24,018 bases of DNA from Circinella umbellata (GCA_025093555.1 JAIWNF010000150.1:1-24018), one strand, 5' to 3'; positions 8,479-17,503 are shown, numbered from the stretch's first letter. Made by a program: numbers and translations. Notes: generated by a model from the letters alone, not told the origin.

Positions 8479-9397
8479 GTACTGTTTAATTTTTTCAAAT
8501 TTTAACAGCCATGCATGTGCGTCTTTGGTTGCTGCTCCTTTAAATGTCGGAACATCAACTCGTCTCTTTTTTGCTATTATATTCTGGTCGTTTGTTGCCA
8601 TATGTAGCGATTTGTATTACTAATCATTTCATGATGATCTGGTTCATCGCGTGCATTTTCCCATGCCTCTGACAATAATGCTGATGTTGAAGATTGTATG
8701 TGAATTTTTTTCTTTTGAGATGAGTAATCGGATTTCGTTTTTAGTGCATTTGTTAGTATATTAATTGCATTGATTAGGTCACCAGTATCTTGTGCAACCA
8801 TTGAGGTTGGTTCTTGATAAGAGGTACTTGGTTTTGGATCTTGTATTTGTTTAAGTTGTTCTACTAGCTGCACCTGATTTGGGACCTTGGTTTCTAGAAT
8901 TTGAATTAAATTATGTAGTTGCGAGGTAATTGACTCTCTTTCGGTAGGTGTTTGTAATCATAAATCAGTATGTATTTCATGAACATAACGAATGACTTGT
9001 TCAATTTCTTTGTGATGTCACCGCTCTCTTTCTAATGCTAATTGCTGTTCACGATTGATGCTGTGGTTCCTATGTGTCGATACTGACATGATGTTGATTA
9101 ATGGCGACCTGTTGTTCTCGAAGAATTAGATTGCTTTGTAAGCATGCTAGTTCGCGTTATTGCTGAAACTCTGAAGAAAGAGTTATTAGCTGATGTTGAG
9201 GGTCCACTTGCTGATGCTGGATGTTTTGATGCTGTGCGTATTGCTGTTGTTGTTCAAGTTGTTGCTGATGTACGGCTGGAATTTGTCCATCTAAAGACCA
9301 AAGATTCTCTTCAAGAGTTGGGTCCACTCTTGGTTGACTTGAAGGAGACGGTTGGCTGGGATTGGGTGAACTCATTCGAATTTGTTTCTCTACCAAA

Positions 9398-9512
9398 TGT
9401 AATAGCTCTTAGCAAAACAAGAGTTGTCTTTATTTGGTAATAGTTATAATTGTTATTTATCTATGTGAGTTGGTGACTATCATTTCCTTTTATAACTAAT
9501 ATGACTATTAAA
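9398..9512 (-). repeat. 5' LTR of element B
   Basis: The plus strand runs TGTAATAG to CTATTAAA, 115 bp, matching 3653-3758. On the minus strand TTATAAAAGG could serve as a TATA box. Directly inside on the minus strand is TTTGGTAGAGAAACAAATTC; the TGGTA start resembles a tRNA-type primer-binding site, but I cannot name the tRNA. Confidence 0.78.
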
Positions 9513-9514
9513 TT

Positions 9515-9680
9515 TTCAGACCTTTTCAAAAAAATTTCAGACATTCTCTTGTTTTTTCAGACATTTACAAAAGGAAATTCAGACGATTTCAATCTTTTAT
9601 TGGACGAATTCTTTTTTATTTTCAGACTTTTTCCTTACTTAATTTAGACAAACTCCTTTTCATTTCAATTTACACCTTTT
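9515..9680. repeat. 21-22-bp degenerate minisatellite (TTCAGAC)
   Basis: TTCAGAC occurs at 9515, 9536, 9556, 9578 and 9621, with a degenerate form near 9600 and TTTAGAC at 9643. Spacing is 20-22 bp or a multiple. The units are T-rich on the plus strand with a short A-run. The array starts within 3 bp of the element B LTR. Confidence 0.75.
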
Positions 9681-9762
9681 TCGGAAAGTATCCATACACT
9701 TTAGGAAAAAAAAATGGGTCACTTTATTCATACAAATTCATAAGTCTGAAAGCATTTACTAT

Positions 9763-9823
9763 TGATAGATGATGGTGATAGTGATAGTGATGTGGTTGGT
9801 GTGTTATAGTGATAGTCTTTCCA
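9763..9823 (+). repeat. GAT/GTGATA-rich simple repeat
   Basis: Imperfect GATAGT and GATGGT units occur here, ending in a second GTGATAGTC. It is a short simple-sequence tract with no coding frame. Confidence 0.6.
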
Positions 9824-9829
9824 AACAGG

Positions 9830-10237
9830 TGATCGTCTAAGAAATATCGTTCGATTGCTCTTTTTTAGCAGTTGAAACAATATCTAATACTTTGACAGTT
9901 TTACATGATAACACAGTGACAACAGTGCCTAAGGCAATGGACGACCACCTGGAAGTTAGTTAGAGAGAGGCACTTCCATTACAGTCATTACTATTTTTAC
10001 CAGAGCAATATTGTACACTATTCTGGGAGCAATTAACGCTATGTTTGTCATAGCGACAAGGCTCAGGAACTCCCAGGCCCCCAAAAAAATGATTCGTCCC
10101 ACATATTGCATAAAGTGATTTAAACTTTCTTATCCTTAATTGAACATTATTTTATTTTATCAATATATATCTTCCTATTCAACATGATCTCTTTGGTAAA
10201 AAAAAGGTATAATCATCTGGAAAAGAAGATCTCTTAC
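9830..10237. other. No clear gene; a Cys-rich minus-strand reading frame
   Basis: The minus strand from about 10082 to 9838 reads as a frame containing VPEPCRYDKHSVNCSQ and YCSGKNSNDC, broken by one stop. A GTAAAA to CTAACTTCCAG interval (52 nt) inside could be an intron, but removing it leads to a stop soon after. I do not recognise a family. It may be chance. Confidence 0.2.
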
Positions 10238-10527
10238 ATGTATTGATAATGCCATTGAAACTACTCGAAGAGCTAGACGCTGCTTTAGTAGAGGAGATGA
10301 TATCCTGAAGTTCCATGAGTCTATCCTAGTTTTGCATTGAACAATAAAAGAATCAGTATGTTATTCATGCAAATTGTAAAAATAACTCTAAAAAACCTTA
10401 CATATAGTACCTTCCATTTGAAAAGACTAATCAAGGAATCCTTGAAATTTTTTATTTGAGTGGCATGTGTTGGAATATGAACAGTTGAATTAAGATTGAC
10501 CAGATATACACCATTAACTCTTTGCAT
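10238..10527 (-). CDS. Candidate spliced orphan gene fragment
   Basis: Exon-like block 1 (10527-10411) reads MQRVNGVYLVNLNSTVHIPT and ends LISLFKWK at a GTACTA donor. An 85-nt candidate intron (10410-10326, acceptor AACTAG) joins it in phase 0 to block 2 (10325-10238), which reads DRLMELQDIISSTKAAS and a Ser run, ending at a GTAAGA donor. Upstream, a CTGCAG acceptor precedes the ATG, or the frame continues through one TAA into GFDG. I do not recognise the family. The composition looks protein-like rather than random AT sequence. It is partial at both ends and could be a relic of a transposon-associated gene. Confidence 0.35.
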
Positions 10528-10559
10528 CTGCAGAATTTACCCATCAAACCCTATATAAC

Positions 10560-11543
10560 ATATTTGTTTGTAAGTATGAGCTTAAATATTTTACGCCTTT
10601 TATAACCAGTTAATATTTACCACACCAGTCTATAATATCAATAGATAGTGATTGTAATTCAGGGAGCGAGGTATGTAATTTGACGATTTTCTTATGTCAT
10701 GTGTAAGCTTAAGTATTATAAGTTTTTATCTGATTAACAAAAATTTAAAAAGTAGAATTGATTGTTTATTTCGAGAAATTATTTTGTTTTTAAAGATTAA
10801 TTTAAAGAAGAAAAATGAGAATGAAAGTTCTCTCTTGTAAATTGTCTTGGAAACTAATATATATATATATGAAATTATTACTACGGTATGGGTCAGGATA
10901 AGAATAAGGCAAGGATAGTACTAATTGAATGAATAAAACTAAAATAGTATGTGCAACATAATATAGACATAGAGCAATTGATTTGATCGAGTGAATTCGA
11001 TGTAACTTTTTAGGATGAGAAAATGATGATGATAATAGTTGTAAAAATAATACTAAAAACTAGTGTTAAAATATAATATCAATAGATTAATAAACAGGGT
11101 GTCATGGAAACAAGAGAAAAACAGAAGAGAAACTAGTAGTATACGTATAGAGAAATAATATAACGTAATCATAAAATAAAATAATGAATGAGGCCGGAAA
11201 AAATTACACACTAAGGTGTCACTTAAAAATGCATTTTGAGACACGAAGGTTTTTTGTCTATTGACAAAGCGAGGTCTCTAATGATACGTCTCTTTTTTTC
11301 TACTCAGAGGAGCAAAGCTCTACTTTGTGCTTCTGATCAATAAACATCAAATCTAATTTTCTGCTATATATCCATTGGCTACTCTGTATGCCGAATGTCT
11401 TTTTGAGTAGAGCAAGAGCGTCCTTAGTAGCTTAATAGGCACTATCGCCACTAAAAAAAAAAAACGTAGTTTACAATTCCAAACTTTTCACATCAAACAA
11501 CAATAAAAGCTGACATATACCTTCTTGATTTTAAATTTTGAGT
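10560..11543. other. AT-rich region without a recognisable gene
   Basis: The region holds an (AT)n run at about 10857-10870 and scattered short frames with poor composition, for example on the minus strand at 11244-11053. A less AT-rich part lies at 11190-11470 but shows no coding frame or RNA structure I can name. Confidence 0.4.
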
Positions 11544-11612
11544 ATGGCGAATGACGATGCTGATGATAGGGTAAATGGCATTAAAGAAATCGGATTTAGT
11601 GACGTTACTATT
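11544..11612 (+). pseudogene. ORF start cut by element A
   Basis: ATG at 11544 opens MANDDADDRVNGIKEIGFSD followed by three more codons, then the LTR begins at 11613. The acidic start looks protein-like, but 23 codons are too few to identify. No continuation is recognisable beyond the 3' LTR at 17503. Confidence 0.25.
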
Positions 11613-12033
11613 TGTTGTATCCAACACATATTATTCATAAAGATAATTATTTGTCATTCTAATTATTAAAGTATAGCGTATCTTTAATTATGCTTTGCTG
11701 ACATTTCGTGTATTTCCCTATTTGGACCATGATTTATAAGAACACAGAAGTTCGTCTTCTATAATGATATAAGGTTACAGCTGCGTAGATATATCATATC
11801 GTCAACCGCTCAAAGTCTAATCTTAATATCATTAATCTTATATTCATAATTCACACGGCCATGACAAATTTAAATCTTATGTATACACATATCAATATAT
11901 CCCACTGATAATAAGATTCATATAAATAGAGATAATATTTTATTTTAATAAACTTCAGTTCAATTATTGTTCTTTTGGGTCTCGTTGACTTATTTACGTC
12001 TCTTTTATTTTATTATATTTGATTGATATAACA
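11613..12033 (+). repeat. 5' LTR of element A
   Basis: Runs from TGTTGTATCC to GATATAACA, 421 bp. TATAAATA at 11921-11928 is the likely promoter TATA box, and AATAAA at about 11947-11952 is a possible polyadenylation signal. Compared with the 3' LTR there is one 1-base indel and four substitutions. Confidence 0.96.
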
Positions 12034-12155
12034 TTTTTTTCAACGAATTCCTCATTCTTTATCTAAATCTCTATTCTCATTTTATTTTATATTTTTTTAT
12101 AAACACACACACACACACATTTTAATTTTTTTATCCACTTACCTCTTCACTCATC
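12034..12155 (+). other. Element A 5' leader
   Basis: The leader is T-rich, with an (AC)n tract at about 12103-12119. TCAACGA just inside the LTR is complementary to TCGTTGA at 11982-11988 in the LTR, a 7-base match that could hint at self-priming. Such a short match could be chance. Confidence 0.4.
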
Positions 12156-12674
12156 ATGTCCAATCATCAAGAAAAACTCACCTTACCCGCTAATGCTAAT
12201 CATCACCTTGAAGATGATGTTATGAGCGAAACCGGTTCCCATGTGTCTGCCACTTCGTCTTCTCGCTTGCCACCAAGAATAGCGAAATTAGTTGCCAAGC
12301 TTGTCTTCTTGGAAGAAGAAATGGTGCATGATGACTTATCCGAACAAGAGCTTGTCAAAATTCAAGGCTTGTTTTCCATTCATTCTAAGAGTTTAGACAT
12401 GATCTTGGGTGTACAAAAAAGGTTATCCAAAAAGGATAAGGTCGCTGTTATTACTTCGCCATCAAGATCTGTTGTTCCAACTGACTTACCCATGCTTCAA
12501 TGGCCGGTAATGTCTATGACGGTTCCAAATCCGTATTTTCTTCCATTCATGAGTGTTTGGATCGCTTTGAAGATATCCTTGAATCTTACAACCAAGATAT
12601 CAACGTCAATTGGTGCCGTCTCCTCCCTCGAATGTTGTCTCCGGACCAACGTTCCTGGTTCATTGACCATCTGA
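12156..12674 (+). pseudogene. Element A Gag N-terminal part
   Basis: The ATG at 12156 opens MSNHQEKLTLPANANHHLED. A helical, coiled-coil-like stretch follows (AKLVAKLVFLEEEMVHDD, SKSLDMILGVQKRLSKKDK). The frame is meaningful to about codon 115 (TDLPMLQW). Beyond that it is an out-of-frame reading, because the gag domain continues in another frame from 12500. A one-base loss between 12485 and about 12506 explains this. I see no slippery heptamer there, so it looks like a mutation rather than programmed frameshifting. Confidence 0.8.
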
Positions 12675-14344
12675 AGCCTCATGCTGCCTTAGACTGTTCA
12701 TTTGCTCGCAAGACGCTCATTAATAAATATGGTATACAAGATGCTGACCGCCAGGCACAGTACATGCAAGAGCTTTTCGCGTTGCGTATGGGACGGGACG
12801 ATTCCGTAGAACGTTACACTGATCGCTTCCACAAGCTTCGTCGCGATGCTGGCTGCGAAGATAATCATATTATGGCTGCCTTGTATATCAAGTCTTTGTT
12901 GCCTGAGCTGGCTCAACATGTCACGTTGGGTCAAGCCCATTTGTCTCCGGACAAGCGCGCTACAATTGACCATGCTGCAAACCTTGCTCGATGCATGTAT
13001 GGTAATGTAGTTCATTCAAAGTACAGCAAGCAAGTTGCTGCGAGTTCCGACTCGTCTGTGTCAAGTACTGTTGTTTCTGCTGCTGGTGGCCCCTCGCTTG
13101 CTGTTTCCGGCAAGAAAAATAAGGGAAAGAAGAGAGCCGACACTAAGCACTGCCGTTTGCATGGAGCAGGTCGTCATTCTTCTGAAGAATGTCGAGCCTT
13201 GTCTTCATTACAGACTGGTGGTAACGCTGGTAAGGTTGCAAAGTTTGCTGGTTCGTCGTCTGGTGCTCGTGCTGCTGGTTCGTCTGCTAGTTCGTCTTCT
13301 TCCGGGAAGAAAAACTGTTTCAAGTGTGGCTTTGTTCCTTGGAAACAAGGTCATGTTTGTGAGGTCAATCATTTGGCAATCCGCTCTGCCTCTCTCCTCC
13401 AATCACCACCATCATCATCTTCGGCTTCTGGTTCCGTACCAGTCACGCCACCACCATCATTGCCTGTACCCGTACAGGATGATAACTCTGTTGCTTCGGT
13501 CTGTCCGAATTTGGCTGCACCTGCTGCTGTTCCTCCTGCAAATGAGGATACATTGATGTCTGAGGTTGAAGAATCTCTCGTCAAAGCCTGTTTTAACTGT
13601 AAGTCCAATCATTCTCATGATTTTACAAAACATCTTTTCAAAAATACTAAATCATACTATGTACCAATTACCTTAGAGGGACATGACATTTTTGCTTTTG
13701 TGGACCCCGGTTCAACATTTACGGCAATTACACCTGGTCTGCGCTCTTCTCTTGGTTTGGAGTATACTCCTTGCTCCGGCAAGATTGGTATGGCTTCTCC
13801 TGGGTTAAACATAGATAGAATTGGTCATACAAATAAAACAAAGATATTACATAACGGAATTACTGCTTTTCACAATTTTGAAATAATGAATTTAAATTGT
13901 TCTGCTGATGTGTCTATTGGCGCTGATTTAATGCCCCACATTGGTATTTATTTAAAAGGGTTAGCATATTGTTGGCACAAACCTTCAATCCCTTCTGTTC
14001 CTCAACCTGTTGATATGCCTGAACCAGATAATTCCCCTGCTGGTACATCTGTGGAACATCAACTATTTATGGACAAAATTAAACCTTTTGTACAGGAAAA
14101 TATAAACATTCCTTCACATGACTTTTGCACTATGCCGGAATCTATGGTTTATTTAAATATTCCTTCTGGTAAAGTTGTTTATCGTCGCCAATATGATTTG
14201 CCAAATAAAGTCTTACCTAAACTTCAAGAACAAATTGATGAATGGTTACAAGATGGTATAATCAAATTTGCTCCTCCGGGAACTCCTTATAATAATGCTA
14301 TTTTATGTGTACCTACAGTAAAAAGGATAGTAATGGTAATATGA
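12500..14344 (+). pseudogene. Element A Gag capsid, zinc motifs, protease and start of RT
   Basis: A 614-codon frame. Residues about 1-180 form the retrotransposon gag domain (ECLDRFEDILESYNQDIN, LLPRMLSPDQRSWFIDHL). Next come Ser-rich linkers with unusual Cys/His motifs: CRLHGAGRHSSEEC (C-x2-H-x4-H-x4-C), CFKCGFVPWKQGHVC and CFNCKSNHSHDF. The aspartic protease follows: FVDPGSTFTAITPGL has D-P-G-S at the active site rather than the usual D-T/S-G-[AS], and VSIGADLMPHIGI is the late motif. The end reaches the RT fingers (LPKLQEQIDEWLQDGIIKFA). The frame breaks at the A-run 14320-14324, where one missing A throws it out of frame before the next RT motif. Confidence 0.88.
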
Positions 14345-14796
14345 CAAAATTACGGTTCTGCATGGATATGAGACCTTTAAATTTATTATTACCTGACATT
14401 ACGCATGATAATCATGAACTTCCTTTAATTCGGGATATTTTCCATAAAATGAAAAATGCATCTATTTTTACTACTCTCGATTTAAAAAGCTGTTTTCATA
14501 AATTCCGTATTTTTGAAGATCATCAAAATCGCACGTCATTTACTTTTATGAATAAACAATATTGTTTTATTGGATCGCCATTTGGGATAAAGTTTCTTTC
14601 TGCTCATGTACAACGATGTATGCAAATATTATTTCACGATGTACCATATGTTTCGGTCTATGTTGACGATATCATTATTGCATCAAATAATATGACGCAA
14701 CATACACATCATGTACAAGAAACGCTTCGTCGCTTATCATCCGTGAACCTTACTGTTAACCATGAAAAATGTTCTTTTGCACAACAATCCGTTTAA
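14305..14796 (+). pseudogene. Element A reverse transcriptase fingers and palm
   Basis: In this frame the RT continues as LRFCMDMRPLNLLLPDITHD, IFTTLDLKSCFHKF (motif A with its catalytic Asp), FIGSPFGIKF, and VYVDDIIIASNN (the Y-x-DD box). All catalytic aspartates are intact, in contrast to element B. The frame ends at TAA 14794-14796, but the same frame continues after it with LLGFNIQSGSISVDKKKI. The stop is therefore a nonsense mutation in the thumb region. Confidence 0.9.
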
Positions 14797-16011
14797 TTAC
14801 TGGGTTTTAATATTCAAAGTGGTTCCATTTCTGTTGACAAAAAGAAAATTTCTAACATTCAAGAATGGCCTCTTCCTAAAGATACTACCTCATTACAAAG
14901 GTATTTGGGTTATATTAATTATTTACGGAATCATATTCCCGGTGTCCAAATGCTTACCAGCAAATTGGATAAATTGCGTACAGTAAAGAATCTTTCTGAA
15001 CACTGGACCGATGAACACACCACTGCTTTTAATAATATTAAAATTGCGTTACAATCTGCTCCTATTTTAAGTCAATATGACGAATCGTTTCCACTCAATC
15101 TTGCTACTGATGCTTCATCCACTGGAATTGGCAGTGTTCTTTATCAAGTTGTTGACAATCAATATAAATACATTGGTTTTATGGGACGCTCTTTAAATAA
15201 GGCTGAACGTAATTATTCTACTACAAAACGTGAACTTTTAAGCATAGTTTTTGCTCTTAAACGCTTTCATAAATTTTTATGGGGTCAACCAAAGTTTACT
15301 ATTTATTGCGATCATAAAGCTTTAACATACCTACATACTCAACCGATTGCTAATCCTATGATGCTTACATGGTTCGATACAATTTGTGATTATGACTTCA
15401 AAGTTGTTCACATTCCGGGTATTGATAATATTATTCCTGATACTATATCACGTCTTTGGTCTTCGCAGAAGCTGGAGGGGGGTAATATTATACAAAAACA
15501 ATTATTCGCTTCTGCACCTTATTTGGGTGATACTCGCTCTTTACATAAAAAGAATTTTAATAATTCTACACATGTTCAACGCGCCGCTACAATTCGTAAT
15601 GACTATACTGACTTCATGACTCCGCCTGTTGAAGAACGTACGAACTTATTACAACAAGCTCATCTTCACGGACATTTCGGAATCGATGCTATAGTTGATG
15701 AATTACATAGTCAACATATACACTGGACTTCAATTAAAACGGATGCACAAAATATTGTATCTGGTTGTCCTGACTGTCAAAGATTCACACTCGCAAAACA
15801 GGGTTTTCATCCTATGCGTAGCATTTATGCTGATAAACCGGGGATCATATTGCACTTGACACAGGTGACCTTAATTGTACTACTCCAAGAGGAAATAATT
15901 ATATTCTTGTTATTGTTGATATTTATTCCCGCTACACACTTTTACGCCCGATACCGGACAAAACAGGTCTCACGATCGCAAAAACACTTATTCAAGTATT
16001 TGCCGATTTAG
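14797..16011 (+). pseudogene. Element A RT thumb, RNase H and integrase zinc domain
   Basis: The frame is open from the nonsense codon onward; the first ATG is at 14905. RNase H motifs are LATDASSTGIGSVLYQ (Asp), TTKRELLSIVFALKRF (Glu), IYCDHKALTYL (Asp) and HIPGIDNIIPDTISRLW (last Asp). The integrase zinc site is HLHGHFGIDAIVDELHSQH followed by SGCPDC. The true frame is lost at the G-run 15840-15843: one missing G makes the rest of this frame, to 16011, an out-of-frame tail. The codons KLEGGN at 15470-15485 overlap an internal polypurine tract. Confidence 0.88.
15473..15486 (+). other. Internal polypurine-tract-like copy in element A pol
   Basis: TGGAGGGGGGTAAT at 15473-15486 shares GGGGGGTAAT with the 3' polypurine tract and first LTR base (17074-17083). 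It lies between RNase H and the integrase zinc domain. A second plus-strand priming site is possible but not shown. Confidence 0.45.
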
Positions 16012-16940
16012 GCTTTCATAAAATCATCCAAAATGATCGTGGCACAGAATTCGTAAACGAAGTTGTTAAACATCTTCTTGATAACTGTGGAATCGACTTA
16101 CGGCTTCTTACTTCCTATAATCCGATGGCCAATGGAGTTTGCGAGACAAAAGTTAAGGCTATGAAAAGCATTATCGTTAAACGATTACATGGTAAAAAAG
16201 ACGATTGGGATCTTTTCTTACCTGCTGCACAACTGAGCATTAATAATAAAATTGCAAAGTTACACAACAGCCGTCCTTTTTCTCTTTTCTTTGCACGTCA
16301 ACCAAATTTATGGGAAGACTACAATTATTTAAACTCAACTGAAGTAAATAATAAAATACACTTCAATGACAAACGAGAAGAAAACATGGCTAACATTGTT
16401 ATACCAGCCATCCGTGATCGTATGGATGCTTTACAAAAAGCCCAGCAAGGAAAATTTTCTAAAAAATTCCGAATTATTAAAGAATTTCCTGTTGGCAGCA
16501 AAGTGATGATTCAAAATATGACTCGCCGCTCTAAAACAGACGTTCGTTATGAAGGCCCTTACACAGTTCATGGAAAGAATAAAGGCAATGGCCAATACGT
16601 TCTTACTGACGCAACTGGTGCTCTTCACTCACGTGATGTTCCTCCACATCAAATAAAATTAATTTCTCAGGATACCATTGCTTCTGGCGATGACTTCTTT
16701 GAAGTTCAATCAATCATTGATCATGAAGGAACACCAGGAAATTATAAATATCTTGTACGATGGAAAGGTTACGGTCCTGATGATGATACTTGGGAACCCA
16801 TTGAACATTTCAATGACCTTACACAAATTGAAAGATATTGGCAACGTCGGAATCAAGAAAAGATTTCAAACAAAAATCTGAAACGTGTATCACTACCACG
16901 TCGATCATCACGCATCAATAATAAACGCAGACGCACTTAA
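15844..16940 (+). pseudogene. Element A integrase core and chromodomain
   Basis: From about 15844 the frame reads IALDTGDLN (first Asp of the D,D-35-E triad), then IIQNDRGTEFVNEV (second Asp) and NPMANGVCETKVKAM (Glu). The first ATG in this frame is at 16125. After the core come RPFSLFFARQPNLWEDY, the GPY-type module VRYEGPYTVHGKNKGNGQY, and a chromodomain of about 50 residues: FFEVQSIIDHEG, YKYLVRWKGYGPDDDTWEP and HFNDLTQIERYWQRR. The aromatic residues expected for histone-methyl-lysine binding (Y/F at the start, W in WKGY, W in TWEP) are present. Chromodomains steer chromoviruses to marked chromatin. The C-terminus is basic (RRSSRINNKRRRT). Confidence 0.9.
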
Positions 16941-17070
16941 ATATGTCTTTCTCCAAAACTTATTTTTTCCCAACTATCGACCCATGGGTTTTTAACTGGA
17001 GTTTTATCGATATATACTTTTATCAAAGACAAGTGCTTGCATCTATCTTATTTAACGGTTGTTCCAACCT

Positions 17071-17082
17071 GGTGGGGGGTAA
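17071..17082 (+). other. 3' polypurine tract of element A
   Basis: GGTGGGGGGTAA directly precedes the 3' LTR at 17083. It is the expected primer site for plus-strand synthesis. Confidence 0.85.
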
Positions 17083-17502
17083 TGTTGTATCCAACACATA
17101 TTATTCATAAAGATAATTATTTGTCATTCTAATTATTAAAGTATAGCGTATCTTTAATTATGCTTTGCTGACATTCGTGTATTTCCCTATTTGGACCATG
17201 ATTTATAAGAGCACAGAAGTCCGTCTTCTATAATGATATAAGGTTACAGCTGCGTAGATATATCATATCGTCAACCGCTCAAAGTCTAATCTTAATATCA
17301 TTAATCTTATATTCATAATTCACACGGCCATGACAAATATAAATCTTACGTATACACATATCAATATATCCCACTGATAATAAGATTCATATAAATAGAG
17401 ATAATATTTTATTTTAATAAACTTCAGTTCAATTATTGTTCTTTTGGGTCTCGTTGACTTATTTACGTCTCTTTTATTTTATTATATTTGATTGATATAA
17501 CA
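17083..17502 (+). repeat. 3' LTR of element A
   Basis: 420 bp, the same ends as the 5' LTR. The five differences are loss of one T in ACATTTCG, A to G in AAGAACAC, T to C in AGTTCG, T to A in AAATTTAAAT and T to C in CTTATG. TATAAATA is at 17390-17397. Confidence 0.96.
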
Positions 17503-17503
17503 G

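Larger units (their letters stand above)
6960..9396 (-). pseudogene. Element B gag, interrupted by two insertions
   Basis: The frame starts just inside the 5' LTR; MSSPNPSQPSPSSQPRVDPT is a plausible start, followed by a Gln-rich stretch (9250-9160) and coiled-coil-like sequence. The block 8873-8577 continues it. After it the frame reads RRVDVPTFKGAATKDAHAW, then LLKFEKIKQY, the capsid-like retrotransposon gag domain. It is cut at 8484 by a solo LTR and resumes at 8053 with YNWDDSEAVIESMM. An AT-rich block (about 7920-7535) interrupts it again. The last part has INYFGGGEQTAAMALFDLPN, LNQAIQYAIYLERTDKTAHM and a CCHC zinc knuckle CHFCKKTGHKLWDC near 7030-6990, which binds RNA. Stops occur at tryptophan-like, glutamine-like or arginine-like positions. 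Confidence 0.8.
3653..9512 (-). mobile_element. Element B: decayed Ty3/gypsy retrotransposon with short LTRs
   Basis: On the minus strand the order is LTR, gag with a zinc knuckle, protease, reverse transcriptase, RNase H, integrase with GPY/F-like tail, polypurine tract, LTR. This is the Ty3/gypsy order. The LTRs are only 106 and 115 bp. The coding parts carry many stops and substitutions in catalytic motifs, so the copy is inactive. It contains a later solo LTR insertion (8059-8478) and an AT-rich block (about 7535-7920). Outer flanks do not show a target duplication. No chromodomain is visible, unlike element A, so the two belong to different lineages. Confidence 0.88.
11613..17502 (+). 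mobile_element. Element A: full-length chromodomain Ty3/gypsy retrotransposon
   Basis: The 5,890-bp element is bounded by direct LTRs of 421 and 420 bp with TG...CA ends. It encodes Gag, protease, reverse transcriptase, RNase H, integrase and a C-terminal chromodomain, which makes it a chromovirus. A polypurine tract lies just before the 3' LTR. I see no tRNA-type primer-binding site after the 5' LTR; the sequence there is T-rich then CAACGAATTC. The flanking pentamers (CTATT left, GTCAG right) do not match. The LTRs differ at about five positions, so insertion is recent, yet the coding region has three frameshifts and one stop. Confidence 0.96.

Noticed and set aside
9144..9440. Plus-strand 98-codon frame
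   Set aside because: Antisense to the Gln-rich start of element B gag; CAG/CAA repeats read in reverse give the Val/Leu-rich product.
11053..11244. Minus-strand Phe/Leu-rich 63-codon frame
   Set aside because: AT-rich DNA read as a hydrophobic peptide; no start context, homology or neighbouring exon.
11190..11470. Possible tRNA or small structured RNA in a less AT-rich stretch
   Set aside because: No cloverleaf, A/B box pair or other recognisable structure could be drawn by eye.
12400..12510. Programmed -1 frameshift at the first gag break
   Set aside because: The two A-rich sites at 12415-12421 and 12428-12434 do not fit X-XXY-YYZ in the reading frame, and a stop at 12482-12484 in the downstream frame means a shift there would terminate.
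12698..13015. Minus-strand 105-codon frame inside element A gag
   Set aside because: Antisense shadow of a well-supported gag domain.
13035..13556. Leu/Arg/His-rich 173-codon frame overlapping element A gag
   Set aside because: It is a shifted reading of the Gag Ser-rich linker and zinc region; its composition reflects the underlying codons, not a separate protein.
14320..14326. Programmed frameshift at the A-run before RT
   Set aside because: A-AAA-AGG is not a canonical slippery heptamer, and the break falls inside the conserved RT domain, where Ty3/gypsy elements do not normally recode.
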